From an uncultured bacterium (GTDB taxonomy: Bacteria; Cyanobacteriota; Vampirovibrionia; Gastranaerophilales; Gastranaerophilaceae): a stretch of 64,000 nt of DNA. Shown one piece after another: positions 6,424 through 14,787 of the stretch; within the stretch, counting starts at the first letter, position 1; every line of letters starts with the position of its first letter. The notes beneath the pieces are model-generated. The model searched no databases. It was not told where the DNA came from and saw only the letters and a list, made by a program, of their open reading frames with translations. The stretch is taken from contig CASERN010000007.1 of NCBI GenBank assembly GCA_949290355.1, positions 1-64,000 of the forward strand, written 5' to 3'. Made by a program: the position numbers and the translations under genes.

Positions 6424-9018
6424 ATGGGAACATTCTTATTCGAGGATATAAATGCACTTAGAGAGTTTGCACCAGAAGCATACAAGGAATTACCAAAGTA
6501 TGTAACAAAGAATCTTACTCAGAAATATTCTATCAGACCATATCAAGAACTAGCTTTTCGAAACTTGATAACATACTTTGAAAGTGAAAAATGTCATAAA
6601 CCTACACAAGTCCTGTTTCACATGGCAACAGGTAGCGGTAAGACTCTTATAATGGCGGGTTTAATCTTATATCTGTACAAGAAGGGTTATAGGAATTTCT
6701 TATTCTTTGTTAATACAGATAACATTGTTCAAAAGACTAAGGATAACTTTATTAACCATACTTCAAGTAAGTATCTGTTTAATGATGAAATCAACATTGA
6801 CGGTGAAATTATAAAGGTTCGCACAGTAGATAACTTTCAAGGTTGCAATCAAGAAGACATTAACATTTGTTTTACTACTATTCAAGGATTACACATGAGT
6901 CTTAATCAGTTCAAAGAGAATGGTTTGACTGATGATGACTTTGCAGAAAAGAACATTGTATTGATAGCTGACGAAGCACACCACCTTAATATAGAGACTA
7001 AAAAAGGTTTATCTAAATCGGAGAAAGAAGACAAAAGTAACTGGGAAACAACAGTTAATAGAATATTTAATTCCAATAGTGATAATGTATTACTTGAATT
7101 TACGGCAACATGTGATTTGAAAAATACATACATTAAAACCGCATACGAGAAAAAAATTATAATAGACTATCCTTTAAGAAAGTTTAGAGAAGACCGTTAT
7201 TCAAAGGAAGTTAAGACTTTTCAATCTCATGTACCTTTAATTGACAGAGTATTACAAGCAATACTATTAAGTCAGTATAGATTAAAGCTGTTTCAAGATA
7301 ATAAGAAAACCATTAAGCCTGTAATCTTATTTAAAAGTGATAAGATAGATTCAAGTAAAAGTTTCTATAAAGAACAATTCAGACCGCTTATCGAGAACCT
7401 ATCAGAAGCGGATTTAACAAGGATTAGAACACAGAATAGTCATCCGTTACTTGTTAAGATGTTTGAATACTTTGACAAACATTTGACAACAGAAGAACTG
7501 ATTGCAGAAATAAGAGAAGACTTTTCAGATGAGAAATGTGTTTCAGTAAACAGTAAAGAAGAAAAGGGAAATTATCAGTTACAGATTAACTCTTTAGAAG
7601 ACAGAAATAATCTGATTCGCTGTATCTTTGCTGTTGACCAATTAAATGAAGGTTGGGATGTTCTTAACTTGTTTGATATAGTTAGACTTTATGAAACAAG
7701 AAGTGCAGAAAGACATGGCGGTCCGGGAAAACAAACTATTCAAGAAGCTCAGTTAATAGGTCGTGGTGCGAGATATTGTCCATTTACGACTACGGATAAA
7801 GCAGAAAGATTCTTGCGTAAGTTTGATGAAGATATAGAAAATGAATTAAGAGTTTGTGAAACTCTCTATTACCATTGTATGAATAATTCCACATATATCT
7901 CAGAACTTACAACAGCTATGAGAGGTATAGGATTAATGCCAGATAACATTAAAGAATGTCCTTATATCCTTAAAGAAGACTTCAAGAATGATAACCTATA
8001 TAAACATGGTTTAGTCTTTGAAAATGAAAGAGCTGTTAAATCAAGAAATACAATAACTGAACTTTTACCGTCTGTCAGAGATACAATATATAGTTACGAC
8101 CTATCAGCAGGTGCTTCAAGCACAACTACCTTATTGGAAAGTTCAGCAGATGACACAAGCACAGGTGAAAGAGGAATCTTGAAAGAATTTGTTATTTCTA
8201 ATATTCCTTATCCTATCGTGCATAAGGCTTTAAGACAGTATAATATTTTTAAATTCAATATACTTAAACAATATTATCCTAATCTAACATCAATTAAACA
8301 ATTCATAACAGATTCTAAGTATTTAGGGAATATCAAGCTGAGTATAAGAATTAGTGAATCTGATATTACCAATGAACAGTTATATTTAGCCTTGAAATAT
8401 ACTTTAGGTAAAATATCAAATAGAATCTCAGACATTGAAGAAACTTACGAAGGAACAAAGGAATTTAAGCCTAGAAAACTATGTGAAGTATTCAGAGATA
8501 AGACCGTAAGTTATACAGACCCTCATGGAGACGGTCAAGGTGTATCACAATCAAATGGTGCAATATCAGAACACTTGAAGGTTAATCTTTCTAATGAGGA
8601 TTGGTTTGTATTTACCGATAACTATGGAACAAGTGAAGAAAAAGAGTTTGTTGCATACTTCAAAGACCACGTACAAGACTTAAAGAACAAATATGATAAG
8701 GTTTATTTAATAAGGAATGAAAGACAGTTAAAGTTATTCTCCTTTAATGGTGGTGAACGCTTTGAACCAGACTATGTTCTTATTATGACAAAACAAGAAG
8801 GTAATATTACAGACCAATACCAGATATTTATTGAACCTAAAGGTTCTCATCTTATAGAAAAAGACTCATGGAAAGAAGAATTTTTATTACAGATTGAAGA
8901 ATCTGGAAGACCAGTTAAAACACTTATAGATGATAACAATTATAAGATAGTCGGATTCCCATTCTTTAATGTTGCCGATAGACAAGCTCAATTTAACGAA
9001 GCTATGAGTAAGTTATAG
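6424..9018 (+). CDS. res: Type III restriction enzyme, helicase-endonuclease subunit (Res)
   Basis: This 864-residue protein is the cleaving partner of Mod. A superfamily 2 helicase core is visible: Walker A ATGSGKT near residues 68-74, the DEAH-type Walker B ADEAHH near 182, and motif VI QLIGRGAR near 447. The C-terminal nuclease has a PD-(D/E)xK arrangement, PDY near residue 782 and IEPKG near 803. Res and Mod form a complex that uses ATP hydrolysis to communicate between two head-to-head unmethylated sites and cut about 25 bp away. The ATG follows the Mod stop by two bases, so production is coupled. All catalytic motifs look intact. Confidence 0.93.
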   Translation: MGTFLFEDINALREFAPEAYKELPKYVTKNLTQKYSIRPYQELAFRNLITYFESEKCHKPTQVLFHMATGSGKTLIMAGLILYLYKKGYRNFLFFVNTDNIVQKTKDNFINHTSSKYLFNDEINIDGEIIKVRTVDNFQGCNQEDINICFTTIQGLHMSLNQFKENGLTDDDFAEKNIVLIADEAHHLNIETKKGLSKSEKEDKSNWETTVNRIFNSNSDNVLLEFTATCDLKNTYIKTAYEKKIIIDYPLRKFREDRYSKEVKTFQSHVPLIDRVLQAILLSQYRLKLFQDNKKTIKPVILFKSDKIDSSKSFYKEQFRPLIENLSEADLTRIRTQNSHPLLVKMFEYFDKHLTTEELIAEIREDFSDEKCVSVNSKEEKGNYQLQINSLEDRNNLIRCIFAVDQLNEGWDVLNLFDIVRLYETRSAERHGGPGKQTIQEAQLIGRGARYCPFTTTDKAERFLRKFDEDIENELRVCETLYYHCMNNSTYISELTTAMRGIGLMPDNIKECPYILKEDFKNDNLYKHGLVFENERAVKSRNTITELLPSVRDTIYSYDLSAGASSTTTLLESSADDTSTGERGILKEFVISNIPYPIVHKALRQYNIFKFNILKQYYPNLTSIKQFITDSKYLGNIKLSIRISESDITNEQLYLALKYTLGKISNRISDIEETYEGTKEFKPRKLCEVFRDKTVSYTDPHGDGQGVSQSNGAISEHLKVNLSNEDWFVFTDNYGTSEEKEFVAYFKDHVQDLKNKYDKVYLIRNERQLKLFSFNGGERFEPDYVLIMTKQEGNITDQYQIFIEPKGSHLIEKDSWKEEFLLQIEESGRPVKTLIDDNNYKIVGFPFFNVADRQAQFNEAMSKL

Positions 9019-9026
9019 TGGCAATA

Positions 9027-9057
9027 ATTTCATGTCCATATTGTGTCCACATGAAAT
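9027..9057. repeat. 9-bp inverted repeat after the restriction gene
   Basis: ATTTCATGT (9027-9035) and ACATGAAAT (9049-9057) are perfect complements around a 13-nt loop. There is no following T-run. It may stabilise the res mRNA end, or be an operator for the 343-aa gene that begins 90 bp further on. Confidence 0.45.
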
Positions 9058-9147
9058 GTTAATTCATGGTATCAGTATTTAATTCAATTACCGTTAATTG
9101 CTTTGCTACAAGGTAAAATCTAATTCATTCTTTATTTATGCTATGAT

Positions 9148-10179
9148 ATGGGTATGGAAATGGAATTAAAACAGGGTGAAATACAAGCACATTGTACTGA
9201 TATATCAGACGGTGCATTGGCTCTGGTAAGGTCTGTCTTATCTATAAGGAGTATCAGCATTCTAAAGGGTGGTTTTGAATTTATAACAGACACTCCAGAA
9301 CAGTATAACAGCTTGAATAATATAATAGATGAGGTAATGACTACTTTCACAGATTATTACTACGCTGCTAGCGAAGAAAATTATTTAGAACATCCATACT
9401 ACCAAGCCACCCTCTATGAAGGAGAAGAATTAAAAGACTATCATAAGAACTATTTTGACAACAATCCACTATTTAAAGTTGAGTATGAGAGGCTATCCGA
9501 TACAACAAATAGAATAGCATTTTCGGTTAAAGATAAGGACAAGTGTTTACAGGCACTTGACGATTATTGTTCAAAGTATGGTTATGATGAGTTATGGAAT
9601 GATGAAGCAAACATGCTTACTTGTGAAGCCCAAGACAAGCAATTATACAATCTATTGACAGAGAAGGATTATAACCTCAACAACTTCGTTATAACTGACA
9701 TCAAGTATATAAAGGCACTTTGTTATAACGAATATAAGGAAAAACTGTCTATAGCAAATGCAACTATTGGTATAGATGAGAATAATAAGCCTGTATTTAG
9801 ATGTACTATTGCAGATGAAGGATTTGTTGAAGGGTATGGAAAAGACGATAATGTAGAAGATGTTAAAGCAGAAGCTAAAACCAAAGCTGACAAGCCAAAG
9901 AAGGTAAGAAAACACTTCTCCCCCAGTGTGCAAGACCTATTCAATTACATCAAAACTTATGCTCAAGCCAGAGATTACCAGATATATCCTTATGAATTAA
10001 TCGGAGAAAAACCAGAGAAACTATATGAAAATATGGGAACATTGACAACTATGGTCAATAGATTGAATGAACAGTACAGAGAAATCTGTCATGATGATAC
10101 TATAACATTAATGAAATACGATAAGACTCTTGAGTGCTATATGATAACAGATATATGGAATAACAAAACTGTTATTTAG
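9148..10179 (+). CDS. Unknown 343-aa cargo protein next to the restriction system
   Basis: I do not recognise this protein. It is soluble and acidic (about residues 1-235), with a Lys/Ala-rich linker near 238-255 and a C-terminal domain (about 260-343). That last domain has a helix rich in Leu, Asn and Arg followed by two short strands, loosely like a winged helix. No nuclease, ATPase or methylase motif is seen. No good Shine-Dalgarno precedes ATG 9148. TATGAT lies immediately upstream, and an internal ATG at 9154 would also serve, so translation may be leaderless. It has its own terminator. As cargo beside a type III system it could be a defence or anti-defence accessory, which is only a guess from position. 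Confidence 0.6.
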   Translation: MGMEMELKQGEIQAHCTDISDGALALVRSVLSIRSISILKGGFEFITDTPEQYNSLNNIIDEVMTTFTDYYYAASEENYLEHPYYQATLYEGEELKDYHKNYFDNNPLFKVEYERLSDTTNRIAFSVKDKDKCLQALDDYCSKYGYDELWNDEANMLTCEAQDKQLYNLLTEKDYNLNNFVITDIKYIKALCYNEYKEKLSIANATIGIDENNKPVFRCTIADEGFVEGYGKDDNVEDVKAEAKTKADKPKKVRKHFSPSVQDLFNYIKTYAQARDYQIYPYELIGEKPEKLYENMGTLTTMVNRLNEQYREICHDDTITLMKYDKTLECYMITDIWNNKTVI

Positions 10180-10205
10180 TGGGTAACAAATTATATAAAT
10201 GGTAT

Positions 10206-10237
10206 GTAGCTACTATTCAATGATAGTAGCTATTTTT
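10206..10237 (+). terminator. Terminator of the 343-aa gene
   Basis: TAGCTACTAT (10207-10216) pairs perfectly with ATAGTAGCTA (10223-10232) around a 6-nt loop and is followed by TTTTT. Confidence 0.85.
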
Positions 10238-10251
10238 CGTGCCTAAATTTT

Positions 10252-10330
10252 CAGAATAACAATAACCGTTATTCTGGTTATCGTAGCCTGTCAAGCTGTG
10301 CGTAGCACGCAAAAGAAAAGGAGGCTACGC
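10252..10330 (+). promoter_or_regulatory. Operator-like repeat and Shine-Dalgarno hairpin before the 53-aa gene
   Basis: CAGAATAAC (10252-10260) and GTTATTCTG (10268-10276) form a hairpin. Its right part, AATAACCGTTATT (10261-10273), recurs inside the small gene at 10382-10394. Next, GCGTAGC (10300-10306) pairs with GCTACGC (10324-10330). The Shine-Dalgarno AAGGAGG (10318-10324) lies in the loop with its last base in the stem, so pairing could limit ribosome access. Confidence 0.5.
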
Positions 10331-10331
10331 T

Positions 10332-10493
10332 ATGAAAAAAAGAAATAACAACAATTCCGACATCACATTTAATGTTGATAGAATAACCGTTATTGTACAT
10401 TCCCCTACATTAGTAACTACAGATGAAGATAATAAAAGACAGTTGGCAAAGTACCTCTATAAGCTAGTAGAAATGAATAACAAAGCTATGTAA
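10332..10493 (+). CDS. Small protein of 53 residues
   Basis: A short gene supported by an excellent Shine-Dalgarno, AAGGAGG seven bases before ATG 10332. The product begins MKKRNNNNSDITFNV, has a central ITVIVH strand and ends in a charged helix with LAKYLYKLVE. It has no Cys pair or membrane segment and no family is recognised. Its position 63 bp before the integrase, and the size, fit an excisionase-like directionality factor or small repressor. No helix-turn-helix is evident, so this remains speculation. Confidence 0.6.
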   Translation: MKKRNNNNSDITFNVDRITVIVHSPTLVTTDEDNKRQLAKYLYKLVEMNNKAM

Positions 10494-10514
10494 ATGAAAC
10501 ATATGGCTGCCTGA

Positions 10515-10548
10515 ACCTCTTATTTGTGATACAATGCAAGTAAGAGGT
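10515..10548 (+). promoter_or_regulatory. Hairpin that can mask the integrase ribosome site
   Basis: ACCTCTTA (10515-10522) is the exact complement of TAAGAGGT (10541-10548). The right arm contains AAGAGG, the only Shine-Dalgarno candidate for the integrase ATG at 10557. Folding would hide it. The loop contains GATACAAT, which also resembles a -10 box. A transcript starting downstream of the left arm could escape the block. Confidence 0.5.
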
Positions 10549-10556
10549 ATCCTTTC

Positions 10557-12191
10557 ATGGTAAAGAAAAAATCTGGTAAAATTATTGAAACCAACAAAGC
10601 TGTTGCTTATGTTCGTGTATCATCTCGTGAGCAAGAAAAAGGATATTCTCTTACCGCTCAAGAAAAACTGCTACGGAAATATGCTAAAGATGAAGGATTT
10701 GAAATCGTAGAGTTCTTTAGAGAAGCAATGAGTGCGAAGAAATCTGGTCGTAAGCAATTTAACCTAATGCTTAAGTATTTAAAATCACATAAAGATGTTA
10801 ATAAACTGTTAGTTGAAAAAACTGATAGAATAACAAGAAATTTTAAAGATGTAGTAGACCTTGATGAAGTAGATGGGTTAGAATTGCACTTTGTAAAAGA
10901 AGGTTCGATTATATCTGAAAAATCAAAGAGCCAAGATAAAATGATATATGGCTTAAGAGTTGTTCTTTCTAAACAGTATATAGATAATCTGAAAGAAGAA
11001 GCAGAAAAGGGCATATTAGCTAAAATAGAAGACGGAGTTTATCCTTCTATTGCACCTGTCGGATATTATAATACAATGAACAAACTGGGTAAGCATATAA
11101 TAGCTGTTGATGAAGATAAAAGAGCTGTAGTAAGGAAAGCATTTGAACTGTATGCAACTGGTAATTATTCAGCTAAAACAATTAATGATATGTTGTACCC
11201 ACAGGGATTGACTAACAGAAATGGGAAAAAACTTGCTAAATCTACCGTTGAGAGAATGTTCAAGAATATCTTCTACATTGGACAATTTGAGTTCAAAGGA
11301 TTTATCTGTACTAATGCACAACATGAAGGGATTATTGACCTAAACACATTTAATGCGATACAAGAGCGTTTAGGTGGTGTTGTAAGGACAAGAACTCATG
11401 ATATTCAATTTCCTTATCAAGGACTGTTTAAGTGTGGCTTCTGTGGTGGTTTACTCACACCAGAATTAAAGAAAAAGAAAAGTGGTAAACAATACATATA
11501 TTACCATTGTAATGACTTTTATAGAAAAGGCTGTAAGAAGTTGTCCTACATATCTCAAACAAGCATAGATAAGGTATTGGCAGAGTTTCTAAAGAGTTTC
11601 CATGTATCAAGAGAGTTGATAGAAGAAATAAAGAGCTTTATCAAAGAAATACATGATGACAAAAATGACTATCAAGGAAAAGCAGAAGCTAACATTAGCA
11701 GAAAAATTGAACAGCTTAACAAACGCATAAGACAAGCCTATGATGACAGATGTGATGGTACTATTGAAGAAGATTTCTGGAAGAAGATAAACCAGGAATA
11801 TCATGCAGAGAAAGCTGAACTGATTGAACAACTGAACAGAATAAATGAAGCTGATGTTAAATTCTATGATACATGCGAGAAATTACTGGCATTTGCTAAG
11901 GACTCATACAACATGTTCATGAACGGAACTGTTGAAGATAAGCGATTTATCACTCAAACTGTACTATCGAACGCTACATATTATGACGGAAACTTTGATG
12001 TAGAGCTACATCCAGCATTTGATACCTTATTTAGGTTAGCCAAAGAAAGCAATCATCAAAATTCAACTATCGAACCACCTGAAACCCAGTCAGAGAGCAT
12101 AAAAAAAGCACCCGAAGGTGCTAAATTTAAAAATGGCGGGAACGACGAGGCTCGAACTCGCGACCTCATGCGTGACAGGCATGCGCTCTAA
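10557..12191 (+). CDS. Large serine integrase of the island
   Basis: This 544-residue protein is a large serine recombinase. The catalytic domain begins AYVRVSSREQ, with the nucleophile Ser near residue 21, and contains the arginine motif TDRITRN. The recombinase DNA-binding domain follows (about 155-270, including GYYN and the ST-repeat segment). A zinc-ribbon CGFCGG ... CNDFYRKGC lies near 298-330, with a coiled coil near 370-440. It catalyses unidirectional attP x attB integration. The last 18 or so residues (GGNDEARTRDL) are antisense readthrough of the tRNA-Asp gene, so the C-terminus was created or altered by insertion at this site. Confidence 0.92.
   Translation: MVKKKSGKIIETNKAVAYVRVSSREQEKGYSLTAQEKLLRKYAKDEGFEIVEFFREAMSAKKSGRKQFNLMLKYLKSHKDVNKLLVEKTDRITRNFKDVVDLDEVDGLELHFVKEGSIISEKSKSQDKMIYGLRVVLSKQYIDNLKEEAEKGILAKIEDGVYPSIAPVGYYNTMNKLGKHIIAVDEDKRAVVRKAFELYATGNYSAKTINDMLYPQGLTNRNGKKLAKSTVERMFKNIFYIGQFEFKGFICTNAQHEGIIDLNTFNAIQERLGGVVRTRTHDIQFPYQGLFKCGFCGGLLTPELKKKKSGKQYIYYHCNDFYRKGCKKLSYISQTSIDKVLAEFLKSFHVSRELIEEIKSFIKEIHDDKNDYQGKAEANISRKIEQLNKRIRQAYDDRCDGTIEEDFWKKINQEYHAEKAELIEQLNRINEADVKFYDTCEKLLAFAKDSYNMFMNGTVEDKRFITQTVLSNATYYDGNFDVELHPAFDTLFRLAKESNHQNSTIEPPETQSESIKKAPEGAKFKNGGNDEARTRDLMRDRHAL
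12101..12121 (-). terminator. Island-supplied terminator of tRNA-Asp
   Basis: On the minus strand GCACC, loop TTCG, GGTGC and seven T form a compact intrinsic terminator 12 bp after the tRNA 3' end. It lies inside the integrase reading frame on the opposite strand. It replaces the terminator now stranded at 615-642. Confidence 0.85.
12130..12139. other. Putative right attachment site, overlapping tRNA-Asp CCA end
   Basis: AAAATGGCGG is identical to 643-652. It contains the complement of the tRNA discriminator base and CCA. The tRNA remains complete on this side after insertion. Confidence 0.6.
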
Positions 12192-12211
12192 CCAAACTGA
12201 GCTACGCTCCC
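12134..12211 (-). tRNA. tRNA-Asp (GTC)
   Basis: A 78-nt cloverleaf with encoded CCA. The acceptor GGGAGCG pairs with CGTTCCC. The anticodon stem CATGC/GCATG holds loop CTGTCAC, giving anticodon GTC. The T arm is GCGAG TTCGAGC CTCGT. It serves as the island insertion site and is antisense to the integrase end. Confidence 0.95.
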
Positions 12212-12307
12212 TTACGCTTTGTCTTTCAACAGATTTTATTATAATATGCTGAAAAAAAAAATGCAATACTTTGGCAAAAATTTTTTTTTACAAGTTTTTA
12301 TCGATGT

Positions 12308-13012
12308 ATGATTAATATGCAACCCCAAACAATTTCTTTTACCGGAAAAAGCAGATTAGCAAAAGATGTTGCTAATATTGAAAAAGTTTTTAAGAAAACT
12401 TTTCCAAATTTGAGTAGTCCATCCAAATTTGATATTTTTTATTCTGAGCAAGAAAAATTAAAACATGCCACAAAAATTAAAGAATTTTCAAATCGCTTAA
12501 GTTTTATAAGAGGATATATCCAATCTTTATATAGTGATGGTGGAATCCCAGAATATTTTAGAGGTTTAATAGGTATTGTAAAAGTCTTTGGTGTCGCAAA
12601 TTGTGATGAGTATGCTGAAATATTAAAAACTATTTTTAAATTAAATGGTGTTAAAAAAGTCGATATGTTTTCATTATATGCAATTGATGAATTTAAACGT
12701 TCCAAACCTCGAGCTCTTGATCATATGGTTACAGCATTAGGTGTTTCAAAAAACAAAAATCAAAAACAAAGCGGAAAAATATTTATTCCGTCAAATCATA
12801 CTAAAATTATTGATTTTTGGCTTGATGGAAAAGTGAGAAATTATAGAGATGCCAAACAGTGTTACAAAATCTTAGGGCTAAAAGATCACGAAAAATTAGC
12901 GTTTAAACCTGTTAAGTCGTATGAACCTGATGTTGGAGCATTTAATGCTATATTAAAGGATTTCCCAAGTTTAAAAGTAAAAATAAACAGTAAAACAAGG
13001 TTATATAAATAA
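12308..13012 (+). CDS. Putative transglutaminase-like cysteine protein
   Basis: A 234-residue protein without a classical signal peptide. The N-terminal QTISFTGKSR resembles the start of other small proteins of this lineage (compare 38932). A candidate papain/transglutaminase-type triad can be traced. Cys99 in VANCDEYAEI starts a helix, His139 is in LDHMVTAL, and Asp169 in IIDFWLD lies in the right order and spacing. This fold assignment is mine, from motif order only. The start ATG 12308 has no clear Shine-Dalgarno. It converges with the branching enzyme gene over a shared terminator. The substrate is unknown; a peptidase or protein cross-linking role would fit the fold. Confidence 0.6.
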   Translation: MINMQPQTISFTGKSRLAKDVANIEKVFKKTFPNLSSPSKFDIFYSEQEKLKHATKIKEFSNRLSFIRGYIQSLYSDGGIPEYFRGLIGIVKVFGVANCDEYAEILKTIFKLNGVKKVDMFSLYAIDEFKRSKPRALDHMVTALGVSKNKNQKQSGKIFIPSNHTKIIDFWLDGKVRNYRDAKQCYKILGLKDHEKLAFKPVKSYEPDVGAFNAILKDFPSLKVKINSKTRLYK

Positions 13013-13043
13013 AAAAACCGATTATAAAAATAATCGGTTTTTT
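13013..13043. terminator. Bidirectional terminator
   Basis: CCGATTAT (13018-13025) and ATAATCGG (13030-13037) form a stem flanked by A-run and T-run, serving both converging genes. Confidence 0.9.
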
Positions 13044-13068
13044 ATATTGTTTAAATTAATTTTAATAA

Positions 13069-14787
13069 CTATTTGTACAAAGGAGCTAATTTAGCTGATT
13101 GTTGTGGAATAACTCCTTCTTCTATTGATTGGTAAACTCTGTAATCAATTACAGGGAAGCAATTATCAATGCTTTCGATTTCTTTAAGAGCTGTTTCATC
13201 AATATTTCCGTTTTCAATCATGTCTGCGATTTTTTCAAATCTATCAACATGTTCACGGAATCTATCGGTTGCATAATCTTTAGCTTGCCATGTTGTAATT
13301 AAGAATGGCCAATCAGAACTTTGTAATAATAGATTTTCTCTTGCTAATTGGTTTAATGCTCTGTGCAATAATTTATCTTCAGGAATTTGAGGATATTTAT
13401 CTGCAATTGCGTTAATTCGTTTTTCACAAGCGTGAATTATTGGCCACATCCATTCTGTTAAATGATTATTCCATACATAGAAGTGTCCTCCTTGGCCCCA
13501 AGAACTTTCTGGGATTTGGATTGCTTCCTTTGGCGGATGAGAGTGAATATATTCTCCTGCAGTCATTCTTTCTACTTCTGGTAAATGATTTGCAAATTTC
13601 TTTATTACTTGTTTGATGAATTCTACCCCTTCAAACCACCAATGTCCAAATAATTCTGTATCGAATGATACCATTACAAGGCCTTCTTTGCCGGTTGCTT
13701 TTTTGTAATCATTAAGCATATGGTAAATTAATGTAGTATAATGATCAGAGTTTTCATTTACTTTATTTAATGCTAAAACGGGATCATAAAGCATTTTATC
13801 GCCTAAATCTGTTGTAGGTGAAGTTATTCTCCAATAATGCATTCCTGATTTATCATCTTTTTTATGGAATTCTCTATAACATCCATCTCCAGGATATCCG
13901 TCAGCTGCCGACCATACTTGGTAGCCCGCTCTATCATTTCTTCCCATAACTGCAACTTGTGCATCAGGCAGCCAATATGCAGAATATGTATCATATCCTG
14001 TTGCAGGTCTTTCCGGTAAAGGAATGTATTCTATATTTCCATAAACGCCTATTACACGTCTGTTGCCTATAGAATTTCCTCCCTCTATTACGTGTGATTC
14101 CGTAAAGAAGTATTCAATTCCGTTATTTTGTAAGGTAACTTCTATTGCAGGTCTCCAATGCTTTTTACCATCTTTACCTATATATTCATAACCTTGTCTG
14201 TATGCACATTCAGGTAACCAGCATCCGCATGCTTTTTTCCCGAAAAGTCTTTTCGTTGTATCTGATCCAACTTTGAATTGAGCATTTAAGTTGCTGTCAG
14301 TTGCTAATAGAGGAGAAAAACCATGTGTTGCTCCAGATGTAGTAATTTCTATACATCCAAGGTCTTGAAATTTTTTAAATTGGGCAATTAAGTCCATTCC
14401 GTATTTATTTACAAAAGAATCTTTTAAATTTGTAAACCAGTCAAAATAGTATTTAGCCAAATATTTTAAATGTTGAGAATGTGCAACTTTAGGATCAGGA
14501 TATCTTTCCAAATCTTTTGATACTTGTGCAATTCTCGAATCTAAATATTTAACAAATCCATGTTTTAAATGCTCATCATTTAGTTGTTCTGCAAGAATAG
14601 GTGTAATTCCAACTGTTAATTTGGCTTTTATACCTTCATCATATAATTCAGAGATGGCATTTAGTAAAGGAATATATGTTTCTGCCATACATTCATAAAG
14701 GTTTTCTTCCCCGAAAGGCCACATTCCAGCTTTTCTGTAGTAAGGAAGATGACTGTGTAACATAAATACGAATTGTCCCAATGACAT
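13069..14787 (-). CDS. GH57-family 1,4-alpha-glucan branching enzyme
   Basis: This 572-residue protein is a glycoside hydrolase family 57 member of the branching-enzyme type. It makes alpha-1,6 branches in glycogen. The N-terminal metal/substrate motif HSHLP is at residues 11-15, the nucleophile Glu193 is in WLPECAY and the acid/base Asp376 is in SFDTELFGHWWFEG. The length matches characterised GH57 branching enzymes. I start at ATG 14787 because GGAGG lies five bases upstream of it, inside the longer frame that begins at 14799. No other glycogen genes are in the window. Cytoplasmic. Confidence 0.88.
   Translation of the reverse strand: MSLGQFVFMLHSHLPYYRKAGMWPFGEENLYECMAETYIPLLNAISELYDEGIKAKLTVGITPILAEQLNDEHLKHGFVKYLDSRIAQVSKDLERYPDPKVAHSQHLKYLAKYYFDWFTNLKDSFVNKYGMDLIAQFKKFQDLGCIEITTSGATHGFSPLLATDSNLNAQFKVGSDTTKRLFGKKACGCWLPECAYRQGYEYIGKDGKKHWRPAIEVTLQNNGIEYFFTESHVIEGGNSIGNRRVIGVYGNIEYIPLPERPATGYDTYSAYWLPDAQVAVMGRNDRAGYQVWSAADGYPGDGCYREFHKKDDKSGMHYWRITSPTTDLGDKMLYDPVLALNKVNENSDHYTTLIYHMLNDYKKATGKEGLVMVSFDTELFGHWWFEGVEFIKQVIKKFANHLPEVERMTAGEYIHSHPPKEAIQIPESSWGQGGHFYVWNNHLTEWMWPIIHACEKRINAIADKYPQIPEDKLLHRALNQLARENLLLQSSDWPFLITTWQAKDYATDRFREHVDRFEKIADMIENGNIDETALKEIESIDNCFPVIDYRVYQSIEEGVIPQQSAKLAPLYK

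Larger units (their letters stand above)
643..12139. mobile_element. Integrated restriction-modification island, about 11.5 kb
   Basis: The island is bounded by the 10-bp repeat AAAATGGCGG. Its right-terminal gene is a large serine integrase that runs into a tRNA-Asp gene. The cargo is a type III restriction-modification system, a small serine resolvase, several orphan proteins and tiny genes. No conjugation or capsid genes are visible. It may be an integrative element that needs a helper, or a simple genomic island. An origin or Rep function is possible but not shown. Confidence 0.65.
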
